Below, in pieces: positions 18,551-29,470 of a stretch of 64,000 bases of DNA; the stretch's first letter is position 1; each line of letters begins with the position of its first letter. The notes under the pieces were generated by a model. The model did no database searches. It saw only the letters and a program-made list of their open reading frames with translations, and had not been told where the DNA came from. The stretch comes from Trifolium pratense (lineage: Eukaryota; Streptophyta; Magnoliopsida; Fabales; Fabaceae). Both the position numbers and the translations under genes were made by a program. The stretch covers positions 52,970,439-53,034,438 of the forward strand of contig NC_060062.1 of the NCBI RefSeq assembly GCF_020283565.1. Reading direction: 5' to 3'.

Positions 18551-18689
18551 TTTTAATTTTAATAGAAATCACAAAAGTAGCCAATATAATACTTTTTTGG
18601 AAAAAAAAACTAAGGTGTTCTCTTAGGGCACATGTTAGTGATTGAAAAAAGGAAATATTTTATCATAATTCAAGCATCTAATTAAGAAA
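18551..18689. repeat. 3' copy of the ~136-bp direct repeat flanking the Helitron remnant
   Basis: It begins TTTTAATTTTAATAGAAATC immediately after CTAG and parallels 17453..17588 through AAGCATCTAATTAAGAAA. Small differences show the duplication is not brand new. Confidence 0.85.
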
Positions 18690-18871
18690 ATATATCTATC
18701 TTTGAATTTTTTAAGGGCACATATTAGCAATACCCTACTTTTTTTATCCAATCATTTGTGTTATATTCAAAGTACGAATGAGATATGCATTCCTATATTG
18801 GACTAGTCATTGAGTTGGGCACAACAGATAAGGAAACATGTTTCTAAGATGTTTTGAACCTAATAAATTAA

Positions 18872-19694
18872 GAGCATTGCTATATAACGCGAATGAACTT
18901 CTCGCGAATTTTCACGAAGGAAATATTTTCTTTTTTCGTTTTTACTGTACTCCTATATATTACTAGTAACTACATCAATCTATGCAAATACCCATCATTG
19001 TTTTGTCAAGAAATACAGCCTCGTGAAATAGATCATTGTTAACAGGTAAACAAAATCAAATTTATGCAAATCATTATGACTCCATTTACAAGAAAAATGC
19101 ATCAAACCTTCTGCTAGCAACATCATGAACCAAAAATGATTTCAATATGCTCTGAAAGTTTCAACAGAACACCATCAACTACACTCCTGCAAGTTTTGGG
19201 CTTAATTTATTGAACATCCCAGCAAACATTGAACAAAAGAGTAGGAAATAGGAACCTTCAACCACCAATTTTTTGACCACTTAACAAATTCGATTTCTTC
19301 AATAGCCAACCAGTTCATCTCCACCGATACACCCTCAAAACAAAGACTTTCTAAGAGTAGTTTGTTATCAAAATCTTCACTTTCCAAAACCCCATCTTAA
19401 CAGTTCTTTCAAACAAGAAAAAGAAAAACCAAGTTGAGAAAAGAGGTCAGCCTTGAGAGGTAATAGAAAAAGACCTCAATTGGTTACAAGAGATTAAGAG
19501 AGAAATTATGGAGAAGAGATGAAAACGACTAGTTAAAAATTTTAGAATAAGAAATTTTGGAAGACGAGGATGAGAGAAGAGATAAACAAGAGCAAAATAA
19601 ATTAATGGAAATAATGCAAATCGGTGGACTAAAAGATGCCACGTCATTCGCTACACGTTCGTGATGCTCCTATTCGCGATAAGTAGCATTTCTC
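18872..19694. mobile_element. Non-autonomous Mutator-like element, 823 bp
   Basis: The 9-bp duplication ATAAATTAA lies on both sides (18863..18871 and 19695..19703). The left end GAGCATTGCTATATAACGCG matches the inverse of the right end, GAGAAATGCTACTTATCGCG. A 9-bp TSD is typical of Mutator elements. The short internal minus-strand frames (19202..19387, 19447..19647) resemble nothing I know. No transposase is present. Confidence 0.75.
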
Positions 19695-20388
19695 ATAAAT
19701 TAATTAAAAATAATATAAAATTAAATGAGATTTTTCATGTTTGTTCAAGTTCATCTGTCACTCCATTCATTCCATATTCAGTATTCAGTGTAATATTTGA
19801 AATATTTAATTTTCTCATATGTCATTTTAGAATTTAGAATATGAATAAAATATTATTTATTTATTTTAATTAATATGCTCTTATTTATTACTTACTCTTA
19901 ATCTCAACAAGAATTATAACTTTCGCTAATCCTAAATATAAGACCATCTACAATGGTTTCAACACCAAAAAATATTCAACACCCACTTTTTCACTCCACA
20001 TCATTTTCTCTTTCTTCCACCTAATCATTCAACACACATTCAACTTTTACCCTCTCTAATAGTTTTTATATTCAACACCATACCCCACCACTTTCTCTAC
20101 CCCACCACTTTCTATTTCATATTCTTATTTAAATTTTAATTTTTGTTTTTATGATTAAATAACATTATAATTATCAATTAAAATTAAATTAAAATAATAC
20201 ACTTAACAAAATTTATTTAAATATTTTTTTTTATTTTCTTAATTTAAAATGCAATACATCACACAAATAACGTAATTAGTACGATACAAATTAACTTAAA
20301 ATGCAATACAACACATAAGTTACGTAATTAATACGATGCAAACTAACTTAAAATACGAAACAACACACAAATACGAAACAAATCATCT

Positions 20389-21681
20389 TTAATCCTGAAA
20401 CATTCCAAATTTTGTCCATATGTGCTTCACTAGATCTGCTTGCAATTCGTGATGAGCTTTTTGATCACGGAACTCAGATCTAGCACGCACATGATTTGCA
20501 AAAGCGGGTAATACCTTAGTTGAATATGGTCGCGGTGCACTAGATCCACTTTCCTCAGACTGCTCAAAATCGGTCCAACGTTGAGCATATGAATCTCGCT
20601 CATCCTCAACAATCATATTATGTAATATGATGCAAGACCTCATGATGATACTCAGATCGGCTATGTCCCACAAGCGAGCTGGTTCACGGATGATTTTAAA
20701 TCGAGCTTGAAGCACTCCAAATGCACGTTCGATGTCCTTCCGACATCCCTCCTGATATTTTGCAAATAACTTATCGGGTTCACTTTGAGGAAGTCTAATA
20801 GATTTGACGAAAGTTGGATAAGAAGGGTAGATACCATCGGCTAGATAGTATGTCATATCATAGGGACGTTGATTCACATAGAAATTCACACTTGGAGTCT
20901 TTCCCTGTTCCACGTCATCAAAAACAGGTGAACGGTCTAGAACGTTTATGTCGTTCAACGTTCCCGGACATCCAAAAAAGGCATGCCAGATCCATAGATC
21001 ATGAGATGCAACTGCTTCAAGAATAACTGTGGTGGTTCCCTTATCCCCCCTAGTAAATTGACCTTCCCATGCTTTAGGACAATTTTTCCACTCCCAGTGC
21101 ATGCAGTCAATACTCCCAATCATCCCTGGGAACCCCCGTAGTTCACTTACATGTAGTATTTTTTGCAGGTCATCTTGGGTTGGTGCTCTGAGATACTCTT
21201 GCTCATACAATCGTATGATTCCTTTACAAAATCTACGTAAGCACTATAATGCAGTAGTACCTCCTATTTTGATGTACTCATCGACCGCATCTGCTGCCAT
21301 ACCGTATGCTAACATTCGCATTGCTATGGTACATTTTGCTAAAGGTGATATACCTTCTTTCTTGGCAGCATCAGCTCGCTGAGTGAAGTAGTTATCACTA
21401 CTTGAAAGGTCCCCAACGATTCGAAGGAAAAGATGTTTTTGCATGCGGTACCGACGACGAAACATTGCATCGTCATATGTAGGCTCATTGGCAAAGTAGT
21501 CGTCAATTAGTCTTTGGTTTGCAGCTGGATGATCTCTATTGACATATTTTCTACTACGAGGTGCACCATCTTCCAATATTTTTTTCCGACGCTCTCTAAA
21601 TCGGTTGAGTACATAAGTTTCTTCAACTTCACGATTTTGCAAGTAGGCTGCGACATCAAAATCATCGCTTGATGGATCCAT
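20389..21681 (-). pseudogene. PIF/Harbinger transposase with one in-frame stop
   Basis: This is a HARBI1-type nuclease (DDE_Tnp_4), needed with ORF1 for cut-and-paste transposition. The reading starts at MDPSSDDFDVAAYLQ (21681). It runs in one frame to residue 145 (IGGTTAL), meets TAG at 21244..21246, and resumes in the same frame as CLRRFCKGIIRLYEQEYLR through to the stop at 20389. Catalytic acidic residues are present: SIDCMHWEW, LNDINVLDRS and CRKDIERAFG. The C-terminus is KHIWTKFGMFQD. The family normally has a charged residue, Glu as I recall, at the stop position, so a single substitution explains the break. The remaining frame is undamaged, which implies recent inactivation. Confidence 0.88.
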
Positions 21682-22017
21682 TGTTTGTGATATTGGAAGT
21701 AGATTGGGTGAGATTTAGGATCTTGATACATAAATGGATGAGTCCCTATATATAGATTCAATTTGGTCCACTGACGGATTTCAAATAATTATTGTATAGA
21801 GTTAAAGCAAGTTGGGTAGTGGACACAATAATTAAAGCAAGTTGGGTGGTGGATACAATAATTAAAGCAAACACGTAGTACAAATACTTAAAACAAACCT
21901 TACATTGACATATCACAATAATTAAAGCAAAGACTACACTGACTTATTCAATCACAATAATTGAAGCAAACACTACAGACAAATATTTAAAGCAAACACT
22001 ACATTGATTGAAATTAA

Positions 22018-23130
22018 TTATGGAAACAGTTCTTGGGCCAATGTGTCCAACATGACTTTCTTCCGGTCATCGAGATTCTCATCAGAACTTAACTTCAGAT
22101 ACATTTTCATTTTCTTAAGTCTGTTTTTCTCTTGTTGATTGGAAACTACCATTGCCAAATGTTCCACCTCTTTCTCCCTCATTTTCATGTAAGTATCCCA
22201 TTCTTTGTCCACCACCTCTGTGGGTGTGGAAGCTTTCTTTTTTCCCTTCTTTTTGGCTGTATCCCTACCTATAGGACGAGCACTAGATCCTACAGAGTTT
22301 GAGCCACATGCATCACTCTCGTGAGATCTCTTAGATCCACTACTTCCAGATCCTACTTGACTACTATAACGTGGTTGATCACGGAGAGCATTCCATTCTT
22401 CCATTAAAGTGAACCGAACATTCTTCCCACATGCATATATTTCCTGCGCTTTTGCCAAAACATCATTCTCGGACCAACCACTTCCTTGGAGACGCTTAGC
22501 GCCATCATAAGCGCCAATCCATTTACCCAGTATTTTGTTCATATAATTAAAACGGTTTCGGCATGCAACTCCATCACGCGGAGGATCGAATGAGCAATGC
22601 TCATTACAATAGTCAGCAATTTGACCCCAATATGTTTCACCTTTCTGGTTTTTCCCGACAACACTGCTTGTTCCAAATTTGATCCACCCACTAATTAGCA
22701 CCAAATTTTGTTCAGTGTTCCATGATGGTTGATGGTTTTTCTTGCTCACAGGAGTTGAATCTTCATTAACAATAGTTAATTGTGTTGAAAATTCGGGAAA
22801 GTTAGTTGTACCACCACTCGAAAAATTTTCATTAACCATCGGCATGTAACCATTAAACGGGGGTGTTTGAGATGGATTTCTCAGCATAGTTCCATAATAT
22901 GGATGAAAGTTTGGAACAAAGGATGATTGGTTGAAATTTGGTGTTAAACCAAAATTAGGTGTGTTTTGAGGATGTTGATTGAAAAATTGATTTGAATTTT
23001 GATAATTGTTGGGATTTTGATAATTGTTGGGGTTTTGATAATTGTTGGAGTTTTGATAATTGTTGGGATTTTGAGAATTGTTGGGATTTTGAGAATTGTT
23101 GGGATAATTAGAAGAATTGTTGGGATCCAT
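22018..23130 (-). CDS. PIF/Harbinger ORF1 protein, Myb/SANT-like
   Basis: An intact 370-residue frame. Residues 1-50 are Asn/Gln/Tyr-rich and made of NNYQNP repeats (7 residues, 21 bp), reflecting a small coding minisatellite at about 22990..23120. A Myb/SANT-like trihelix follows (QPSWNTEQNLVLISGWIKFG to FTLMEEWNALRDQPRY). Next are a Lys-rich nuclear-type stretch (DTAKKKGKKKAS) and a charged C-terminal helix of the NAM-associated type (EKEVEHLAMVV to ELFP). In Harbinger elements this protein binds transposon ends and helps bring the transposase into the nucleus. It starts about 490 bp inside the element end and reads in the same direction as the transposase. Confidence 0.85.
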   Translation of the reverse strand: MDPNNSSNYPNNSQNPNNSQNPNNYQNSNNYQNPNNYQNPNNYQNSNQFFNQHPQNTPNFGLTPNFNQSSFVPNFHPYYGTMLRNPSQTPPFNGYMPMVNENFSSGGTTNFPEFSTQLTIVNEDSTPVSKKNHQPSWNTEQNLVLISGWIKFGTSSVVGKNQKGETYWGQIADYCNEHCSFDPPRDGVACRNRFNYMNKILGKWIGAYDGAKRLQGSGWSENDVLAKAQEIYACGKNVRFTLMEEWNALRDQPRYSSQVGSGSSGSKRSHESDACGSNSVGSSARPIGRDTAKKKGKKKASTPTEVVDKEWDTYMKMREKEVEHLAMVVSNQQEKNRLKKMKMYLKLSSDENLDDRKKVMLDTLAQELFP

Positions 23131-23622
23131 TTCACTAAAAAAAGATTAAAACTTCAAAATAAAGACTAATTAGAAAGATAATAATAGATTAAGATAGTGA
23201 AAAATTTGGTTTTTTTTTCTGTGTCCAAATGAAATGAACCAAGTCTCTATTTGTAGAGAAAAAAAATCACGAATTTTGGTAAAAAAATAAAAAATTAAAA
23301 AATTAATTTGCAATGAGATAATTGAGTTTAAAGGATAAAAATCATAAAAATCCACTGGACCAATCAGCAGCTGCCACATCGCTGCCTTTTATCTTTAGGA
23401 CAGTTTCTCTCTCCGCGTAACCACTCCACACGCGTGCTGTCGGCGCGTGTGCCACATGCGCCTGTCTGGATCAATTAAAACGCGCTAGCTGTCCCGGTTT
23501 GCAGAGTTCAACACAGTTTAAACTCTTCATCACCTCTTTCTTCCACATCAGATTCAACATGTCAAATGCAATGGTTTCAACTGTTGAAAGAGAGATTCAA
23601 CACTCCATTGTAACTAGTCTAA

Positions 23623-24130
23623 GAGAAAGTGTAGTCAACAAAAGTTGGATGTGATTGATTTAAAATTTGATCATATACATAAATAAATATTAGCATAAGT
23701 AGTATAATACTAAATAATTTTCTTATGTAAGATACATAACGTTAGAGGGAGGAAATCACATTTTAGTTGACTATACAATGAATTTGTTATCGTCTCTATG
23801 CATAAATTAATTTTAGTCGTCTATACAATGAATTTTAGTGCATAAATTAGTATAGGTGTAAGTAGCTACCATAAAATGAACCAATACAAAAAAAAAATGC
23901 TGATCACACATTATGAGAATAAAAGTAGTTAAATCACGAATAAGAACCAAATATAGAAAGAATCAAAATCTCCATGGAAATAATGTTCTGCACAAACAAA
24001 CTTGTGTTTGTGAATTCATTGAAAAACATCATTTAAATATCAAATAGTACAATATATAAAACTTAGCAATCCCATTTATCGAACATTCATCACCACATAC
24101 ATCAAAATATTAATCATTTCCAATATCTAT
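23623..24130. promoter_or_regulatory. Upstream region of the broken GDSL lipase
   Basis: AT-rich sequence between the Harbinger element and the lipase start. It has a doubled piece around 23770 and 23820 (GTCTATACAATGAATTT or close). TATATAAAAC near 24052 could be a TATA-type element for the lipase, 70 to 80 bp before the ATG. Confidence 0.35.
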
Positions 24131-25179
24131 ATGAAGATCATTATTCTCTTTTGCATCATCACCTTGACATGTGTTTTTTTTGGAAATGTTGTTTCAAATG
24201 ATAATCATCTCCCATACAAAGCTATCTTCAACTTTGGTGACTCTATAAGTGACACTGGAAATGCTATGAAGAGTTTTGGTCCCATGCCTAGCAATAGTCC
24301 TTATGGCTCAACATACTTCAAACATCCAGCTGGGCGTTTGTCGAATGGACGACTGATCATCGATTTTATTGGTAATTTCACTCATGTTTTATAATTTTAA
24401 GTAATTTCAATAAAATATTCTAGTGTGAAAGGAACAAAAAATAAAACAGTACTTAGCATTTTTTTACAAAAAATAACATCAGTACGTACATTTTGGATAT
24501 GCAATTATCTTTAAATTGTGACCATTTTAATTGTAGCTGGGGCATATGGATTGCCATTTTTGCCTGCCTTACATAATCTCACCAAAGATCAAGACATTAT
24601 GAAAGGAGTGAATTTTGCATTTGCTGGTTCTAGTGCACTTGAATATAAGTTTTTCGCGCAACATGCAGTCACGCCACCAGGGACAAATAACTCGTTAAGT
24701 GTTCAACTTGGTTGGTTTAAGGAGCTAAAACCATCCCTCTGTAAAAGCAAAAAAGGTTATACCATATATAACTCTTTGATTAATTAATGTACATGTGTCA
24801 AATAATATTTATTTTCTCAACATGTTTAATTAACACAACTATTGTTCTACTATGAAACAGCGTGTGATCGCTACTTCAAAAAATCATTGTTTTTTGTTGG
24901 AGAGATCGGTGGAAATGATATTTTGTCTTATGTTCTCACAAATAAACCCGTTACAGAAATTCGAGAAATCGTGCCCTTAATGGTTGAAGCAATTGCAAAT
25001 ACTACCTCAGTATGTTATGTCAATATTAAGTATTTGAATGTTTGATCCAATCATAAGAACTAACAATTTATTTATTATATATTATCAAATTAATTAATCT
25101 CATTAATTAACATGAATAAATGTAACGATATTTTTGCTTTATATATTTTCTTTCTATTTGGTAGGCATTAATTAAAGAA
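24131..25179 (+). pseudogene. GDSL esterase/lipase, 5' part, interrupted by the 21-kb element
   Basis: Secreted GDSL hydrolase. Exons 24131..24371, 24537..24755, 24861..25009 and the first 15 bp of exon 4 (25165..25179). There is a signal peptide (IIILFCIITLTCVFFGNVVS), then block I FNFGDSISDTGN with the nucleophile Ser, the block II region VNFAFAGSSALEY, and block III FVGEIGGNDI. Phases agree. Exon 4 reads ALIKE and then runs into the transposon at 25180. The other half resumes at 46258 after the duplicated ATTAAAGAA. Every catalytic block survives, so the insertion alone appears to have destroyed the gene. Confidence 0.9.
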
Positions 25180-25226
25180 GGAAAATTCTAGGAAGAAGTC
25201 AAAAAACTCACTTCTTGAAAGAAGTC
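25180..25226 (+). repeat. Left terminal inverted repeat of the 21-kb element
   Basis: It begins GGAAAATTCTAGGAAGAAGT and contains a short hairpin, ACTTCTTGAAAGAAGT. It pairs with 46202..46248. Confidence 0.85.
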
Positions 25227-25932
25227 GCCACCGTGTCCAATTAATGAAACAGTTGAATTAGTCAATTGCCACATAAGATTATATGGTGTAGAAGGCTTAC
25301 CATACATCTTCATGTTGCAAACAAGTCCCTAACAAATTAAAACTTACAAAATTACCCCAAACTTAATATTGTTTTATTAATCATAATTCCCAAATAATCA
25401 AATCAAATAATCAAATCAAATAAGCAAATAATCAAATAATCAAATCACAATATCTGTTGTTTCATTGTTCGTATTTCCCCATTCACCAGCCAACCTGTTT
25501 GTTCTTCGTCCACCATTGTTGAACGAAGTGATTTCTTCAACTTCGTCGTTTCATCGTTCATCAACATCTTATTTTCTCACCACCCAACCTCATTTATCTT
25601 AGACTCTATCGTTCTCCTCCACCATTGTTGAACGAAGTTCGAGTTCGACATTCAAAAATCAGATGCTCGTCTCGTATTGAGTCGTATTAAGGTAAACGAT
25701 TTACAACTTTATTTGTAATTAGGTATTAAGATATAATGATATCAAATATTAATTTGGGTTTGTTAAATTTGATTTCAATTTGTGAATTAGGGTTTTCTAG
25801 TGGAGGTCGTAAATTAATTTGGGAATTAGGTTAGATACCTTTTGATTTTAGTGTTTAGGTAATATGGTGGTTTTGTAATTGATGCTGAGCTGAGTTTTGT
25901 TTGGTGACAACTTGTGTTAATTCAGGATAACA
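25227..25932 (+). promoter_or_regulatory. Left sub-terminal region and transposase leader
   Basis: It holds an AATCAAAT-rich simple stretch (25385..25446). A likely leader intron (AAG/GTAAAC at 25691 to TTCAG at 25925) ends 7 bp before the transposase ATG. Two CGTATT words spaced 10 bp apart (CTCGTATT at 25671, GTCGTATT at 25681) give AATACGA on the minus strand, the same core as in the internal arrays. Confidence 0.45.
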
Positions 25933-28791
25933 ATGGAAAACTATGATGAGTCTGCTGATGTTGATGTTGATGTTGATTCCATTCATTCAAGTGAACGTGA
26001 TTCATGGGACGAGGAGTTGGACGATGAAGAAAGTTATTCGATATCTAATATGAATCAAAAATCAGTGGATGGCGATCATTCAGCTGATAATGGCAATGAT
26101 GATGGAGATGCAGTTGGATGCAATAGCCAGATAAGGTTTGATACCATAACTGCTGAAGAAATTCGTTCTATGGAATTTGCCACTCTTAATGAAGCTTATG
26201 ACTTTTATTACCGTTATGGTAAGTATAATGGTTTTGCTGTTAGGAAAGGTGATAGTAGGGTAAGAGGTAGTGAAGGTAATAAAGTAATAAAAATGAAGCA
26301 GTTTGTATGCAACAAACACGGTGTAAGAGAGAAGAGACACTTAGTTAGGGTAGATAGGAAATTAGAACATAGACGGTTGACCCGCACTAAATGTGGAGCC
26401 AGGCTTCGTGTGAAATACAAAGCTGAAAAAGATAGATATGTAGTTTCAGCTTTTGAAGAGACTCATAACCATGAATTAACCCCAGCTAGGTTTGTGCACT
26501 TACACCCCGTATATCGTAAAATTTCTGAAGTAGATAAGGCTCAGGTGGATAGTCTTCAGAAACGTGGCATTAGAACATGTCATATAATGGGGTACATGGT
26601 TGCACAGAAGGGTGGATATGCTGATGTTGGTTTTACAAAGAAAGATTTGTACAACTATTTTGATAAAAAAATGCGTGCTGTTATTAAAGATGGTGATGTT
26701 GCCGCAGCTTTAAACTACCTGAATATGAAGTCGTCTAGTGATCCCATGCTTTATGCTGAGTATGCTGTAGACAACGTTAATGGAAGAATGAAGACTCTTT
26801 TTTGGGCTGATGGGATTAGTAGGACCGACTATTTTTGTTTTGGTGATGTGCTTGCATTTGACACGACTTACAGGAAGAACAAGTACAACTATCCGTTGGT
26901 TGTATTTTCAGGGTGTAACCACCACTCTCAAACAGTAATTTTTGGTGCTGCATTGGTGTCAGATGAAACGACGGAGACGTATAAGTGGGTGTTGAGGTGT
27001 TTCCTAGAATGCATGGAAGGTAAACAACCAAAAGCGGTGGTAACAGATGGGGATGGGGCAATGAGAGAGGCCATAAAACAGATATTTCCCGATGCTAACC
27101 ATAGGTTATGTGCTTGGCATTTGAATAAGAATGCAAGTGAGAATGTGAAGAACGGAAATAATTTTTTGGACGGTTTTTCAAAGGCCATGTACTCAAATTT
27201 TACAATAGATGAATTTGAAGAGTATTGGTCACAAATGATTAAAGAAAATGGAGTGCAAGGACATCCTTGGGTAGTCAAAACGTACGAGAATAGGTCACTG
27301 TGGGCTACTGCATATCTACGAGATAATTTTTTTGGACGTATAAGAACTACGTCGCAGTGCGAAGCTGTTAATGCAATAATTAAGAGTTATGTCAGGAAGC
27401 AAGGATGCATTTTTGAATTTATGAACAACTTTGATCAGGCTTTGAGAGATTATAGAAATAATGAGTTGGTTGCTGATTTTAAATCATCGTCTACAGATCC
27501 TGTGTTGTCGACGCAACTGCCTGTGATTGAGAGTCATGCTGGTAAAATATATACGGCGGAGCTTTTCAAAGAAGTTAGACATGAAATATTGAAAGCCGGT
27601 GAATTGATAGTTAGGGAGAAAAGCGAAGTCGGGGGTAGGAAGGCTTATAGATTGACAAAATATTGTAAGGATGGTTATGAAAGAAGTGTTGTTTATGATG
27701 GTTCGACATTTGAGTGTTCATGTAAGAGGTTTGAGTCCCGTGGCATTCCGTGTTCTCATATTTTTTACGTAATGAAGGAAGAACACGTTGATCGTATCCC
27801 AAGCAATTTGGTTTTGACGCGATGGACCAAGGATGCAAAAATTCAGTTTTTGAACACCAGCAATTTTAATGATAATGTTGATTTGAATACGATTGCCGAA
27901 GCTCGTTTTGGTTCATATTGTACTGTTTTAACAGAGTTCTGCAAAGAAGCTTCAAAAAAAGATGGTGTTTATGCACAAATAATGGAAGACCTGATGCAGC
28001 TGAAAAAAAAGTATTGCAGTAAAGATGATGATGCAATCGGTACACAAAAGTCAGCAGTAGGCGATCCAGTTATGGTTAAGTGTAAAGGTGCTCCAAAGAA
28101 AAAGAATAATGTCGCAAAATCTGGCAGGCGCCGTTCAAATGGCAAAAATACAACTCCTAATTCGAAGAGATGTTCGGTAATTGTAATAAATCATTATTTG
28201 TTTGTCAGTTTTATATAATGTTTTACTGGTTATCGAGCATTGTAATTGATATTGTTAAATTTGCAGGGTAAACAACAAACGACAGAACAAGTGGCAGAAC
28301 CGAATGTCGATTTGTACTCGGTGTCGATTTCTGATTCTGTAAGCCAAATTGCTGAGGTATTATATTTGTATTTTTTGTTATTTGGTTATTATATTCTGAA
28401 AGCCAAATTGCTGATTTGGTTTTGGTTTAAATATTGCGTAATTATATAAGCAATTATGTTGATTTTTCAGAAAAGGAAAAGAAAAGAAGCTTGCAATGTT
28501 CAAAGAAGTGTGCAAAACAAAACTTTGTATCCGCCGAGATACCGCGCTGCTACCGTTACGACACCTGAACATATGGAATTACAGAGCACAAGCAGAATTA
28601 TGAATCAACAACTGTATCCTATGATGCCTATCGTACATCCGATGATTCAACCGATGCCCCTACAACCCATATACCCAATGTATGGACTGCAACCTGGAAT
28701 GCAACAAGGAATGCAACATGGAACGAATGTTGGTCAAAGTTCATGCTATGGTCTGCTACAACATGTTATGAAATCTGCTAAGAATGATTGA
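25933..28791 (+). CDS. MULE transposase, FAR1-type DNA-binding domain
   Basis: Catalyses movement of the element. Exons 25933..28176, 28267..28356 and 28471..28791 join in phase to 884 residues. The N-terminus is acidic. A FAR1-type zinc-binding domain follows (about 77-185: FATLNEAYDFYYRYGKYNGF to EETHNHEL). The MULE catalytic core has Asp in VLAFDTTYRK (about 309), Asp in VVTDGDGAM (about 371) and Glu in SQCEAVNA (about 476), plus the family's LCAWHLN. A SWIM zinc finger (FECSCKRFESRGIPCSHIFY) lies at about 597-616. The tail is basic (KCKGAPKKKNN, RRRSNGKN) and ends in a Met/Pro/Gln-rich stretch. There are no stops or frameshifts. It could resemble a domesticated FRS gene, but the terminal repeats and TSD show that it sits in a transposon. 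Confidence 0.92.
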
Positions 28792-29470
28792 CTATTTTGA
28801 GTAGATTTGAATGTATTTTGGTAATAGTTAGGTAATGTTTATGGATGATTTTGGGTGTAATGTTTGTGAAATTGATGCAAGTTCATATTGTTTGCTGAAT
28901 ATGAACACTGATTCAGGCTTATATTGATGGTTGGAAGGTTTTCTTGATGCAAATTTTATAAAACTGAAGGTTGAATGTGATATTATTTTAAGATTCATAA
29001 TGCATAATAATGCAAATGGTTTACAAGTGTGTCAGTGGTTTAAGGTGTTTCATATTGCAAGCAGGATGTGGGTTCGAATCTTGTTTGCTACATTTTTAAA
29101 TTTGTTTTTAACTGTTAACTGCAGTGGAAATAAATTAAAAAAAAAAGTGGAACAGAGGAGGTTCGAACCAGGGACCTGAACATGATGGACAAATAACATA
29201 TCCGCTAGACTGTGACAATTTCATTTGTAAATGTTTCATTCCGTAATTATATATTTATACACTTAGATCATGTTTCAAAAAAAATTAGATCTATATTTAG
29301 TTTCTATAACACATTTAAATTACATTAAATTAAATAAAAAGGACCAAACATAAAGTCATTTTAAAATAAGTGGATTACAAAAAATAAATAATAATAAATA
29401 TCCCAACTTACTCAAATTAAACGAGGCATTATTAACGATAGGTTTTTGCCAAGGGTTAAAGACCTATTAT
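28792..29470. repeat. tRNA-like halves in opposite orientation
   Basis: Non-coding spacer after the transposase. At 29034..29090 there is AGTGGTTTAAGGTG followed by a B-box-like GTGGGTTCGAATCTTG. At 29155..29216 there is GGAGGTTCGAACCAGGGACC followed by CCGCTAGACTGTGACA, which reads as a tRNA-like D-arm and T-arm on the other strand. Neither folds as a complete tRNA by eye. They are probably old SINE pieces. Confidence 0.4.

Larger units (their letters stand above)
19942..23619 (-). mobile_element. Full-length PIF/Harbinger DNA transposon, 3.68 kb
   Basis: The target duplication TAA lies at 19939..19941 and 23620..23622. The termini are GACCATCTACAATGG and, inverted, GACTAGTTACAATGG. Both typical genes are present on the minus strand: ORF1 (Myb/SANT-like) at 22018..23130 and a DDE transposase at 20389..21681. 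The sub-terminal regions are AT-rich with TTTCAACA and TTCAACA words at both ends. It is close to autonomous apart from one stop codon in the transposase. Confidence 0.88.

Noticed and set aside
26080..27838. Several minus-strand frames opposite the transposase
   Set aside because: They are shadows of the long transposase reading frame with no family signature.
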